From assembly GCF_013370205.1 (NCBI RefSeq), contig NZ_JABWGV010000003.1, positions 124,001 to 188,000 of the forward strand: 64,000 nucleotides of DNA. The letters run 5' to 3'. The notes under the pieces are model-generated. The model saw only the letters and a list, made by a program, of their open reading frames with translations. It searched no databases and had not been told where the DNA came from. Numbering within the stretch: position 1 is the first letter of the stretch; the number at the start of each line of letters is the position of its first letter. This document shows, piece after piece, positions 40,507-50,000 of the stretch. The position numbers and the translations under genes were made by a program. This stretch comes from Qipengyuania atrilutea. GTDB lineage: Bacteria; Pseudomonadota; Alphaproteobacteria; Sphingomonadales; Sphingomonadaceae.

Positions 40507-40580
40507 GCGGGTATAGCATAGTGGTAATGCTCTAGCCTTCCAAGCTAGCTAGAGGGGTTCGATTCCCCTTACCCGCTCCA
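40507..40580 (+). tRNA. tRNA-Gly (anticodon TCC)
   Basis: The 74-base cloverleaf has acceptor GCGGGTA/TACCCGC, D-arm GCAT/ATGC, anticodon stem CTAGC/GCTAG with loop CTTCCAA (anticodon TCC), T-arm AGGGG/CCCCT with TTCGATT, discriminator T and an encoded CCA. It reads Gly codons GGA and GGG. It marks the left edge of the carbohydrate locus. Confidence 0.97.
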
Positions 40581-40656
40581 ACCGCAGCGTTTCCAAAGCC
40601 TCGTCGCTCTATTTCGCTGTCATTGCACAGGCCGCGCCGATAAGGTCCGCCGCGGG

Positions 40657-41874
40657 ATGAGGAACGAGACAATTACCGGCGCTTCGCCGCGGCGGCAGAG
40701 CCGGCGGTTTCTCCTGCTCTACGCGCTCGCCTCGGCCGGAGGATCGGCTTCCTACGTTCCGCTGCTTACGCTGCTTCTACCCGCACGCGTCGCCGAAATC
40801 TGGACCGACAATACGATTGCCGTCCTGTCCTCGCTCCTGTTTGCGGGTGCGCTCGCAGCCAGCGCCGGGAACATCCTGTTCGGCTGGGCGAGTGACCGGA
40901 CGGGCTCGCGAAAGGGGTGGATTGCAGCGGGTCTTGCATTGTCGGCGATCCTTCTTTGCCTGATGCAGTTCGCGGAGAGCTTTGCTGGGCTGCTGACCCT
41001 CATCATACTGTGGCAGTTCGCCCTCAACATGATGCTCGGGCCGCTCCTTGCATGGGCCGGCGACTGCATCCCCGATGCGCAGAAGGGCACGCTCGGCGGG
41101 CTGCTTTCGTTGTCACCAGCCTGCGGAGCACTAGCAGGCGCGCTGCTGACGATACCGGGATTGGCGGGTCCCGATACGCGGCTGGTGTTGTCCGCCGGTA
41201 TCGCAATCGTGATGGTCCTGCCGGTGCTCCTGTTCGGAAACCCCGTGCCGATGCCGCAACTGATGCTCGACGAGCGGGCGGGGGCCGAAGAACGAGGCGT
41301 GCCGCGCAGCGCGCATCCGGTTGCGCGCATGTGGCTGGCGCGGCTGTGCATCCAGATCGCCGAGGCGGCCCTCTTCTCGTTCCTGTTGCTCTGGTTCCGC
41401 AGCGTGGACGAAGGGCTTACGGATAATTTCACGGCGCGGCTCTTTACGGTGGTGCTCTTCGTTAGCGTACCCGTATCGCTCGCCGTCGGTCGGTGGTCCG
41501 ACCGGATCGCGCGGCCCATCCTGCCGCTTGCGATCTGCGCCGGTATCGCGTCGATCGGTCTCGCGGCATTGTCCGTCGCCGAGACGCCGCTGGCGGGTAT
41601 CGCCGGCTATATCCTGTTCGGCGTGATGGCCGGCGTATTCCTGTCGCTGCACGCAGGCCAGACCCTGCGCGTCCTGCCGCGTGCCAGCACCAGAGGCCGC
41701 GATCTCGGCATATTCAATCTGACGAACACCGTGCCTTCGCTGATCGTGCCGGGCCTCGCGCTCGCGCTGATACCGTTATTCGGTTTCGGCGCGCTCTTCA
41801 TCCTGCTTGCGGCCTTCGCGGCGCTCGCGGCTCTCCTGCTCGTTTCGATCCTCTTTCAGAGGCCGGTTCGTTAA
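40657..41874 (+). CDS. MFS transporter, probably oligosaccharide or sugar importer of the glucan locus
   Basis: The 405-residue protein has about 12 transmembrane helices and the MFS A-motif-like loop GWASDRTGSRKGW between helices 2 and 3. It is 76 bp downstream of tRNA-Gly and is followed, across a 56-bp gap holding a LacI-type palindrome, by the lacI-family gene. The position at the head of the carbohydrate cluster suggests that it carries sugars released in the periplasm, such as sophorose or glucose, into the cytoplasm; this is inference. Its stop codon lies inside the palindrome. Confidence 0.82.
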   Translation: MRNETITGASPRRQSRRFLLLYALASAGGSASYVPLLTLLLPARVAEIWTDNTIAVLSSLLFAGALAASAGNILFGWASDRTGSRKGWIAAGLALSAILLCLMQFAESFAGLLTLIILWQFALNMMLGPLLAWAGDCIPDAQKGTLGGLLSLSPACGALAGALLTIPGLAGPDTRLVLSAGIAIVMVLPVLLFGNPVPMPQLMLDERAGAEERGVPRSAHPVARMWLARLCIQIAEAALFSFLLLWFRSVDEGLTDNFTARLFTVVLFVSVPVSLAVGRWSDRIARPILPLAICAGIASIGLAALSVAETPLAGIAGYILFGVMAGVFLSLHAGQTLRVLPRASTRGRDLGIFNLTNTVPSLIVPGLALALIPLFGFGALFILLAAFAALAALLLVSILFQRPVR

Positions 41875-41896
41875 AATGGTAGCGATAGCATTTTAA
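41871..41896. promoter_or_regulatory. 26-bp palindrome, probable LacI-family operator (autoregulation)
   Basis: The arms TTAAAATG and CATTTTAA are perfectly inverted around GTAGCGATAG, so the whole 26 bp is an almost perfect palindrome with a central CG. This is the shape of LacI-family operators. It overlaps the stop codon of the MFS gene and lies 34 bp before the lacI-family start, a position suited to autoregulation. Confidence 0.6.
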
Positions 41897-41930
41897 GATT
41901 GCCGCGTTAGAACGGCCTGGTGGTGCTAGC

Positions 41931-42932
41931 ATGGTAACAATCCGCGAAGTGGCGAAGGAGGCAGGCGTATCGGTCGCCACGGCCTCGCGCGCGCTCAACG
42001 GCCTCGCGATCGTAACGCGCAGTACCCGGGAGAAGATCGAGGCTGCGGCGGCGAAACTGAATTACGTGCCCCATAGCGGGGCGCGCAGTCTGACGCGGCA
42101 GCGTACCGATACGATCGGCGTGATCCTGCCCGACCTGTTCGGCGAATTCTTCTCGGAGATCATTCGCGGGATCGACCTCGTCTCGCACGGTGCCGGCAAG
42201 ACGCTGCTGCTCGGCAACATGCACGGAAGCGCGGAAGAGGCCGAGAACGCGGTGCGCGCGATGCGCGGGCGTGTCGACGGGCTACTGGTGATGCCCCCCA
42301 ACTTGCGGGTCGAAACCATCTGCGGCGCGCTGAACGAGGCAATTCCGACCGTTCTGCTGAATGCGGAGACGAAGGACGGCAGCATCCCCTTCGTCACAGT
42401 CGACAATTACGCCGGAGCTCGCCTCGTCACGGAGCACCTTGTCGAGCGCGGCGCGCGCAACATCGTCCATATTTCCGGACCGCGGGCAAACTTCGATGCC
42501 CGCGAACGGCAAAAGGGTTTTTGCGACGTCTTGCGAGAGCGCTTCGGCGAAGGTGAGCCCCGCGTGATCCCGGGAGACTTTCGCGAGGGTGCCGGGCGCA
42601 AGGCGGCGCGGCTGCTGCTCGACAGCAAGGAAAAGATCGACGCAGTGTTTGCCGGCAACGACATGATGGCGATCGACCTAATGAGCGAACTGCGCGATTG
42701 CGGCGTAATTGCCGGGCGCGACATAATGGTCGCCGGTTTCGACGATATTCCGCTCGCGCGGTACGTAACCCCGCAGCTGACGACGGTGCATTCCGATATT
42801 ACACGGCTCGGCAGTGCGGCTGCGATGATGATGCTGCGAATGATGCGGGGTGAAAAACTGGGGCCTGGCGACAATCTCGTCATCGAACCGACGCTGGCTA
42901 TCCGCGGCTCGACCGCAGAGTTCCGCAATTAG
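41931..42932 (+). CDS. LacI-family transcriptional regulator
   Basis: The 333-residue protein has the N-terminal helix-turn-helix (TIREVAKEAGVSVATASRAL, residues 3-22, with hinge helix AAKLNYVPHSGARSL). A periplasmic-binding-protein-like effector domain follows, with DTIGVILPDLFGEFFSEI and DAVFAGNDMMAIDLMSELRD. The effector is probably a sugar of the locus. It is the only transcription regulator among the carbohydrate genes, and three palindromes fitting LacI-family operators are found in the locus. Confidence 0.93.
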   Translation: MVTIREVAKEAGVSVATASRALNGLAIVTRSTREKIEAAAAKLNYVPHSGARSLTRQRTDTIGVILPDLFGEFFSEIIRGIDLVSHGAGKTLLLGNMHGSAEEAENAVRAMRGRVDGLLVMPPNLRVETICGALNEAIPTVLLNAETKDGSIPFVTVDNYAGARLVTEHLVERGARNIVHISGPRANFDARERQKGFCDVLRERFGEGEPRVIPGDFREGAGRKAARLLLDSKEKIDAVFAGNDMMAIDLMSELRDCGVIAGRDIMVAGFDDIPLARYVTPQLTTVHSDITRLGSAAAMMMLRMMRGEKLGPGDNLVIEPTLAIRGSTAEFRN

Positions 42933-42977
42933 GACGAGCCCCCGGGCTTGGAATGCATTAAGAGCTGCGGCATAGAA

Positions 42978-42991
42978 TGTAACCGTATTCA
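42978..42991. promoter_or_regulatory. LacI-type operator candidate upstream of the alpha/beta-hydrolase gene
   Basis: TGTAACCGTATTCA has the left half TGTAACCG identical to that of the site at 50224 (TGTAACCGGTTTCA) and the same TTCA end. It lies 23 bp before the GTG start at 43014. Symmetry within this copy is imperfect, so confidence is moderate. Confidence 0.45.
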
Positions 42992-43013
42992 TTCCAGCCG
43001 ACAGGTCGCACAC

Positions 43014-43778
43014 GTGAATTCCAGCCGAACTCTGCTCTTTCCTTTGTTGTCCGCGACGCTTTTAGTGTGCTCCGGCTGCGCTTCCACCGGACCGCTTCGG
43101 GCAGAGCCGCTGCACCAGGTCGGCCAGCATCCGCACGAGCGACTGGCCGACGAGGGTTACGCATTCCAGCTGTTCCTGCCTCGCTCATTGTCCGGGGAAG
43201 ACGAGAAGACGGGCGCATGGCCCCTTATGATATTCCTTCACGGTTCGGGCGAGCGGGGTGACGATGTCGCCAGGGTCAAGGTTCACGGCCCTCCGAAACA
43301 TGCGGACCGCGATCCCGATTTTCCCTTCATCCTGATTTCGCCGCAGCTGCCGGCAGAGCAGGACTGGGATATCATGAAACTGGAAGCGATACTCGCGCAC
43401 GCGCTCGAAACCTTACCGGTCGATCCGCAGCGGATTTACCTTACCGGCCTGAGCCGAGGCGGCCACGCCACGTGGCGCTGGGGCGCGGCCGAACAGGACA
43501 AGTTCGCGGCACTTGCCCCCGTAGCGGGACGGGGCGATCCCGAAACCGCCTGCCGCCTGACCGACATTCCGGTATGGGCGTTCCACGGGGACCGCGATGA
43601 TGTCGTCATACCGGAAGGCAGCTTCGCGATGTCGCGCGCAATCCGTGCGTGCGGCGGGAGGATGAGCAAGCTCACAATCTATCCCGATCTCGGCCACAAT
43701 GCATGGGATCCTGCCTACGCCGATCCCGAACTGTACCTGTGGCTCCTATCGCAAAGGCTCGATAAAGCCGGGCAATGA
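43014..43778 (+). CDS. Alpha/beta-hydrolase (carboxylesterase-like) lipoprotein
   Basis: The 254-residue protein begins at GTG 43014 with a lipoprotein signal (lipobox C-S-G-C, lipidated Cys22). The core is an alpha/beta-hydrolase: FLHGSGERGDDVARV, the nucleophile Ser147 in GLSRGGHATW, VWAFHGDRDDVV with the acidic residue, and the final His in DLGHNAWDPAY. This resembles PHB-depolymerase/phospholipase-like esterases found in polysaccharide loci, where they remove acyl groups. An esterase role on a glucan decoration such as succinyl is inference. A downstream EEP gene starts 4 bp later. An earlier in-frame ATG (42948) precedes no signal peptide. Confidence 0.82.
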   Translation: MNSSRTLLFPLLSATLLVCSGCASTGPLRAEPLHQVGQHPHERLADEGYAFQLFLPRSLSGEDEKTGAWPLMIFLHGSGERGDDVARVKVHGPPKHADRDPDFPFILISPQLPAEQDWDIMKLEAILAHALETLPVDPQRIYLTGLSRGGHATWRWGAAEQDKFAALAPVAGRGDPETACRLTDIPVWAFHGDRDDVVIPEGSFAMSRAIRACGGRMSKLTIYPDLGHNAWDPAYADPELYLWLLSQRLDKAGQ

Positions 43779-43782
43779 CGAC

Positions 43783-44661
43783 GTGAGCATCTTGCGCGCC
43801 GCCGTATTGCTGGTGATCGGACTACTGGTTGCCGGCTGTGCGCACGTTCCTGCGCCCGTGCCCCTGAATCATCTGTCCGTTCGCGTGATGACCTTCAACA
43901 TCAGGCTCGACCTCGCCTCCGATGGCGAGAACGCATGGCCGCAGCGCAAAAACATGGTAGGCGTGCTGCTAGGACATGAGCGTCCGGACATCGTCGGCTT
44001 TCAGGAAGTTTTGCTCCATCAGAAGCGCGATCTAGAAGCTGCGATGCCGGGTTACGCCTTTTACGGCGTGGGCCGCAACAATGGCAGGGAAGCCGGTGAA
44101 TTCGCCCCACTCGCTTGGCGAGACGATCGGTTCGAAGCGCTCGAAACCGGTACGTTCTGGCTGGCACCCGAAACGCAAGTTCCCGGCAAGGGCTGGGACG
44201 CCGGCTACCCCCGCACGGCGACTTGGGCGATCCTAAAAGAGCGTGCGACGGGCGTTACATTTCGCGTGCTCAACACGCATTTCGACAACAGCGGCGTTGA
44301 GGCTCGGCGGCAAAGTGCGCGCTTGATCAACGATTGGGTCGACAGTGCGCCTGAGGAAACGGAAGCCGTGATCGTGATGGGCGACTTCAACGCAGCGCCC
44401 TCCAGTCCGGCATACGCCTCGCTCGTCGGCCGGCGCCTTTCCGATACGCGCGCCATGAGCGTGCAGCCGCCTTATGGCCCGGCAGGCACTTTCACCGGCT
44501 TCAATATCCTGCATGCCGCAGCGGAGCCGATCGATCACATTTTCGTCGCGGGTGAAGTCCGGGTCGCAAGTCACGCTACGATTACGCAGCACTGGGGCGG
44601 ACGGCTCCCGTCCGACCACTACCCGGTGATGGTGGAATTGATCAGTAAGGACGCCAGGTAA
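43783..44661 (+). CDS. Endonuclease/exonuclease/phosphatase-fold lipoprotein
   Basis: The 292-residue protein starts at GTG 43783 with a lipoprotein signal (lipobox V-A-G-C, Cys19). The EEP domain shows MTFNIRLD with Asn39, GFQEVL with the metal-binding Glu75, NTHFDNSG, IVMGDFNAAP and the C-terminal SDHYPVM histidine. Members act as phosphodiesterases or phosphatases; lipidated ones near glycan genes do not act on nucleic acids. It is coupled to the alpha/beta-hydrolase gene. A role in removing phosphate-containing groups from a glucan is inferred. Confidence 0.85.
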   Translation: MSILRAAVLLVIGLLVAGCAHVPAPVPLNHLSVRVMTFNIRLDLASDGENAWPQRKNMVGVLLGHERPDIVGFQEVLLHQKRDLEAAMPGYAFYGVGRNNGREAGEFAPLAWRDDRFEALETGTFWLAPETQVPGKGWDAGYPRTATWAILKERATGVTFRVLNTHFDNSGVEARRQSARLINDWVDSAPEETEAVIVMGDFNAAPSSPAYASLVGRRLSDTRAMSVQPPYGPAGTFTGFNILHAAAEPIDHIFVAGEVRVASHATITQHWGGRLPSDHYPVMVELISKDAR

Positions 44662-44669
44662 ATCTCGGA

Positions 44670-45473
44670 TCAGCCGACACGGAGCTCGGCGGCAACACCG
44701 AAATGATCGGAAGGGTAGTTTGCACCGACCGGAAGATCGCCGAAACGGCGCGCGTCTGTTACCGTGAAGAAGGCAGGATCGACAAAAATATGATCGATGA
44801 CGCGCGCCCGGTGCCCCTCCGCCGTATTAAGCGTCGTATCGCTTGCTCCCGCTGCCAGCGCACTGGTGAAGCGGTTCGTTAGCGGAGCCAGTTCCGGCGC
44901 GGAGAGTTCGGCGTTGAAGTCGCCCATCACGATGCGCGGTACGCTGTCGGCAGGCAACCATTCGAGCAGGTCGCCGATCTGCTGAGCTCGCATAGGTCCT
45001 TGTTCCGGCTTCCATGCGAGGTGCGTATTGACCACGTCCACCGATCTGCTGCCGAGATTGACCCGCAGCCGAAGCGCAGTCCGATGGTCACTGGCCGGGG
45101 CAAGCGCACGCCAGTCTTCGGAAACTGCAGGCAAACGCGAGAGGATCGCGTTTCCGTATCTGTTCGCAGCATTCTTTGGCGCCGTAGAAGCGAAATGGAC
45201 CGAGTATCCGCCAAGCGCATCGGCAATGGTTCTCGCCTGATTGGGCAAGTTCTTCCCGCTGTCCTGCAAAACTTCCTGAAGACCGATTACGTCGGCATCG
45301 ATCCCGCGAAGAGCTTGGACGAGCAAGGGCAGCCGGGCGGGCCAATCACCCGCGTCATGCCATATGTTGAAGGTCGCGACCCGAATCCGCCGAGTGGACG
45401 AAGCCAGCGAAGCGCAGGCGGACAGGGTGAACGACGCCGCCCCCATGGCCAGAAGTTCGCGCCGGTCAAGCAA
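44670..45473 (-). CDS. Second endonuclease/exonuclease/phosphatase-fold lipoprotein
   Basis: The 267-residue protein has an N-terminus MLDRRELLAMGAASFTLSAC, with Arg-Arg and a lipobox ending at Cys20, so Tat export and lipidation are both possible. EEP motifs: VATFNIWHD (Asn36), IGLQEVLQ (Glu67), VNTHLAW, MGDFNAEL and SDHFGV at the end. The TTG start at 45473 has AAGGAG 7 bases upstream and lies 11 bp after the GH144-like stop, so it is in the same leftward operon. It is tail-to-tail with the first EEP gene, 8 bp apart, but the two are clearly different in sequence. Confidence 0.85.
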   Translation of the reverse strand: MLDRRELLAMGAASFTLSACASLASSTRRIRVATFNIWHDAGDWPARLPLLVQALRGIDADVIGLQEVLQDSGKNLPNQARTIADALGGYSVHFASTAPKNAANRYGNAILSRLPAVSEDWRALAPASDHRTALRLRVNLGSRSVDVVNTHLAWKPEQGPMRAQQIGDLLEWLPADSVPRIVMGDFNAELSAPELAPLTNRFTSALAAGASDTTLNTAEGHRARVIDHIFVDPAFFTVTDARRFGDLPVGANYPSDHFGVAAELRVG

Positions 45474-45484
45474 CGCAGCGCTCC

Positions 45485-46990
45485 TTAGTCCGCCGACTCG
45501 TCGAGCCAGCCGCCCTCAAAGCCCAAACGCTCCAGCCCGCGGCGAATATGCGGGTTCTTGCGCATGGTTTTCCAGACAAAACCGCTGCGGTGGTTTTCCA
45601 TCATTGCGAGGATCGGGCCCTGATCGATGCCGAGATAATCTCTCGCGACCCAACCTTGCTGCGGATCGACATCGCCGGAGCGGCTGCCCGCATCGGTGAA
45701 AGTGTAGCTCGGGTTGAACGCATCCTTGAAGCCGTACCGAGTGTAAAGCCGCTCCCCCTGCGCGTCGCGCATTGCCATCAGAGCGGGTATGGTGATCTCC
45801 GGCGCGAAAGGAACCGAGCCGCCGGGCGCAGTGGGAACGAGCGTCCCGTCGTCGATCACCCGCTCGGAACTTACGCCGCGGGCGGCATAGCCGAGAAATT
45901 TGCGCGGTTTACCATTGACGATACGTCCATTAGCGGCCCCGGTCGGCCCGTCCGACGCGGTCCAGCCCCATATGGCAGCGGAATAGCCGGTCCAGCGGTT
46001 CGGATTGTCGGCGCCGTAGGCCTGCTGCGCGAGTGTCGCGCGGCGGCTGTTTTCGAAATAATCGATGCCCTTGCCGCGCATGAATTCGTCCTGGATAGCG
46101 CGGAAATCGATCCAGACATGACTGTACTGGTGTCCGAACAGCGGTTCGAACTGAAGATATTCCTCGCCGTAATAGGTGCCCCAGTCATTTTCCAGATCCG
46201 CGGCCCAACCGGTATCCCAGGCCTCCTTGGAAATCGGATGCGTCGGCGATCCGGCGGCAAGGATATAGACCAGCATGGCTTCGTTATAGCCTACCCAGTC
46301 GTGCGTACCGAAGTCGCCCCCGCCGACGCTACCCGGCTCGCGTTCGGGATACCATCCCATGGCGATGGACAGCGGACTGCCGCCATTGGCGGAGGGAATG
46401 ACGCTGTTGCCGCGCTGAACGAAGGACCAGTCGACGCGGGAATAGATGCGTTCGGCGAGTTCGCGGATTTCAGCTTCGATCGGGTCGTTCCGGTCGAAGT
46501 AGCTTTGGGCGAACAAGATACCGCCGAGCAGCAGAGCGGTGTCCACCGTCGAAAGCTCGGTATTTCCCCTGCGCGTACCGTCGTCATTGTTGAGGAAGTG
46601 GTAGAAGAACCCCTTGTGACCACTCGTTCCGCTTTCGGCCGGACCTTGCGGAGCGTTCCAATAGAATTCGAGGCAATCGCGGGTGCGCTGCGCAGCCTCT
46701 TCGCGGGTGACGTAGCCGCGCTCGGCACCGATCCCATATGCGGTCAGTGCGAAGCCGGTCGCCGCAATGGACGAGAAAGGATTGCTCGGCCACCGGTCGG
46801 GCGCAAGGCACTGCTCGGTATCGGTCGTTTCCCAGAAGTAGTCGAAGGTGCGCTTGGTCAGTTCTTCGGAAAACGCTTCGCGGCTTTGCTCGGCGACCGG
46901 GGTCGATGCAGCGGGCGGAGCGGTTACTGGCGCACAACCGCTGACCGCCAGGGCGAAAGCAACGGGGGCGGATACAAGGAACGGCTTCAT
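45485..46990 (-). CDS. Glucoamylase-family lipoprotein, probable GH144 endo-beta-1,2-glucanase
   Basis: The 501-residue protein has a lipobox cysteine at residue 19 (AVSGC). The rest matches the Pfam 'Glycoamylase' type fold, an alpha/alpha barrel: FDYFWETTD, FLNNDDGTRRGNTELSTVDTALLLGG, VGYNEAMLVYILAAGSPTHPI, FEPLFGHQYSHVWIDFRAIQDE, and GWTASDGPTG. The EPLFGHQYSHVWIDFR and YNEAMLVY segments are what I associate with GH144 endo-beta-1,2-glucanases. No catalytic residue can be assigned from sequence alone. It lies between the TonB-dependent receptor and the EEP gene, read leftward. Alternative: another PF10091 enzyme with different linkage specificity. Confidence 0.78.
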   Translation of the reverse strand: MKPFLVSAPVAFALAVSGCAPVTAPPAASTPVAEQSREAFSEELTKRTFDYFWETTDTEQCLAPDRWPSNPFSSIAATGFALTAYGIGAERGYVTREEAAQRTRDCLEFYWNAPQGPAESGTSGHKGFFYHFLNNDDGTRRGNTELSTVDTALLLGGILFAQSYFDRNDPIEAEIRELAERIYSRVDWSFVQRGNSVIPSANGGSPLSIAMGWYPEREPGSVGGGDFGTHDWVGYNEAMLVYILAAGSPTHPISKEAWDTGWAADLENDWGTYYGEEYLQFEPLFGHQYSHVWIDFRAIQDEFMRGKGIDYFENSRRATLAQQAYGADNPNRWTGYSAAIWGWTASDGPTGAANGRIVNGKPRKFLGYAARGVSSERVIDDGTLVPTAPGGSVPFAPEITIPALMAMRDAQGERLYTRYGFKDAFNPSYTFTDAGSRSGDVDPQQGWVARDYLGIDQGPILAMMENHRSGFVWKTMRKNPHIRRGLERLGFEGGWLDESAD

Positions 46991-47020
46991 ACAAGATTTC
47001 CGAGTGTCGGCGGTAGATTG

Positions 47021-47052
47021 AAAACACGAAACGGCGAGGCCGAAGCCCCGCC
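47021..47052 (-). terminator. Hairpin terminator/attenuator between receptor and GH144-like gene
   Basis: Read leftward, an 8-bp stem GGCGGGGC/GCCTCGCC (one G-U pair) closed by the stable TTCG tetraloop is followed by GTTTCGTGTTTT. It lies 27 bp after the receptor stop and 31 bp before the GH144-like start. It could end most transcripts after the receptor gene and let some through. Confidence 0.7.
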
Positions 47053-47078
47053 GCCCGCGACCCGAAGGCCTCGACTAT

Positions 47079-50000
47079 TTAAAACTCGAAGCCAGCGGAA
47101 ACTTTCAGCAAACGGGGGAAGCCGTCGGTGCCGTACCCGAACCGGTTCCGTTCGCCGGTCAGTGAACTGAAGCTATTGTAATTCCTGTCGTTGAAGACGT
47201 TGATGACGTCCGCACGTACCCAAAACCGGTTTTCGTCATTGATCAGACCCAGATCGATGTACTTGGTCAGCGACAGGTCGAACTGACGGAAGCCCCAAAG
47301 ATCGCCGAGCCCGTCTCGCTCGACGGCTATGATATCGCGAGAGTTGGGATCGCCAACCGTCGAAGTAAACGACTGGAGGTAAGGCGGCGAGGAATATTGC
47401 AGCTTCGCACCCATCGTGAAGTCCAGCGGCAAGTCTGCGGTGGCAGCCATCACGATGCGATGCTTGCGAACCCCAGCCGACCGGATGACCGGATAGTCTT
47501 CGAACGATGGGAAATCGAGCGAGAAGTATTCGCCGAACCGCCGGTTTTCTTCAGCAAGCGTGAAGGTGTAGGTCGCGTCGAACGACCACGGCGAGGTTCG
47601 GGTGTACCGCTTGTTCAGCTTGAGATAGCCCGAGTCGAGATCAGTGTTGATCCCGTTAGTTCCGATCAGGATCGAGCCGTACGGACTTGGCGGATTTCCG
47701 AAAGGCGAACTGGCATTTCCGGTTTCAGGGAAGAAATCGCCGTTCGGACGCCGGTTGCCGAGCAAATATCCGAACCCGTCGCGGCTGGCGATGTGGCGGT
47801 AGCCCACTTCAACGTTCAGCAAATCGAAGGTGCTACGCACGCCAAGACTGAACTGGTCGGAGTAGGGAAGTTTCAGATCGTTATTAATAAAGCGCAGTTC
47901 GCCGCCAGCCCCCGGAGGAGCGTTTGCAATAAGCTGGTTGCGGCCTTCTTCAGTCAGATAGATCGGATCGAAGGGAACACAGGTTGCGCTAAGCGTACAT
48001 TCGCCGCGCGGGTCGCCCGCATTCTGAAACCGGAACGTGCGGCCGAACGAAGCGCCCTGAACCAGCTCCTGCTGGATGAAGTCGAATTGGTTGCGGTCAT
48101 AGGACCGACCGTAACCGCCGAACAGCACGAACTGCCCGTCTGGGTCGAGCCAGTAGGAGAAGCCGATGCGCGGCTGGATTGCTCCGTAGAATACCTCGCG
48201 CTCGGTCCCGGTCGAGATGTAGTCGTTGATGTCGTAATTGGCGTTGACGAGGTTAGGATAATTATCCGGCTGCACCGCGGCAACACGGTCGGGGTCGGCC
48301 ACGTAGTCAAGGAAATCGGGTGTACGCTCGAAATCCCAGCGAACACCGAGGTTCAATGTGAGCCGTTCGGTGACATCCCAGTCGTCCTGAATGTAGGCAC
48401 CGAACTGAAACGTCTCGGAATTAAGCGATACGTCATCGCCGGGCACGACGGCGCTGAAATTGACCTCGTACGGAATGTCATCGTTGAACGGACCGCTGTT
48501 GAGCGGGCCGTCCGGATTATACGAGACATTATACACATACTGTGGGTTGAAGCTGTTCTGCTGGATCGAATTGAGCGTAACCCATTTAGCCTTCACGCCG
48601 GCCTTGATTGTGTGGCGATCGAAGCCGATCCAGGTAAAGTCGTTCGAAATCTGGAATCCGTCCTGACCCTTGTCCTGAAAGTTGCGGCTACCACCCGTCT
48701 GCAGAATTGTACCTTCACGCCGCACCCCGTCTTCGAATAGTTCCGCGCGGTAGATGTTACGCGGTTCGAAAACGAAAGGCCGAGGGTTCCATGTAACGTC
48801 TTCATACGACAGCTTCAGGTCGTTGATGAAGTTGTCCGCAGTATGCTCCCACCGGGCCAAGCCGCGCCATTCCTTGACGCTGGTAACCGTCCGCGTGCTG
48901 TACGCGGCGTTTCCGCTGCCGAAATCTTCGCCGTCTTCATCCCGATACTTGACCGAAAACTGGAATAGGTCCGACATATTCGGCGTAAAATCGATTTTGC
49001 CGAAGTAGAGGTTCTCGTTGAAGATTTCGCTCGCAGAGCCGAAAAGCCCCTGATATTCGCTCGGAAAATAGCTCGGCGCAAGGTCGAGGCCCGGCGTCAC
49101 GTCGCGCGGCGTGATGATCTCTTTGCCTTCGTAGGTGGCAAAGAAGAACAGTTTGTCGGGAATGATCGGACCGCCGAGCGTCCCGCCGTACTGCAGGTCC
49201 TTGCTCTCAGTTTTCCCGCTCGGATTGGTCCCGAAGATTTCGATCGGGCGCGCAGCGCGCAAATCTTGATTGGTGAAGTCCACGAAGCCGGAGCCGCGAA
49301 ACTCGTTCGTTCCTGACTTGGTGATGGCGGTAATGGCGACCGAGCCGACTTGATCGAACTCCGCCTTGTAGTTCGAACTAATCACCCGGTACTCGCCGAT
49401 CGCCGCCTGCGGAAAAGGATTGCCGACTGTGGAATCTTGACCGGTGACGCCGCCGCGCAGCACGTAATCCTTTTGACCGATACCGTCGATGAAGACATTG
49501 ACCGAGTTGCTAGTCTGAGCACCGCCCTGCAGGCGGCGATCGCCTCCGAAACTATCGACAAACTGCACGCCCGGAGCGAGATCGGCAAAAGCGAGGAAAT
49601 TGCGGTTCGTCTGCGGAATCTGCTCGATCAGACGCTGCGAGATATCGATGCCGACCTCGCCGCCTTCCAGGGTCCGGATGCGCTCGCCGGTCACTAGGAT
49701 GACGTTTTCGCCATCCGCCGGCGTGTCAATCGCAACTTCGGGGTCTTGCAAGGGTACGAGTTCGCTCACGTCGAAATCGAGCGAAGCATCCTGCGCTACC
49801 GAAAGATCGAAAACGTCGGTCGTCAAAACGCCGTTCGCGGTCGTTACTTCGAGGCGGTACTGACCCGGCGCAAGCGAAGCGAAGTTATAGCGACCGTTCG
49901 GCGAAATCGTAACTGTACGCCGCGTGTCACGGTCGACTCGCACAGCCGTGATTTCCGTCGCACCGCCGGTAATAGTACCGCGCAGCGACGCATTCGACTC

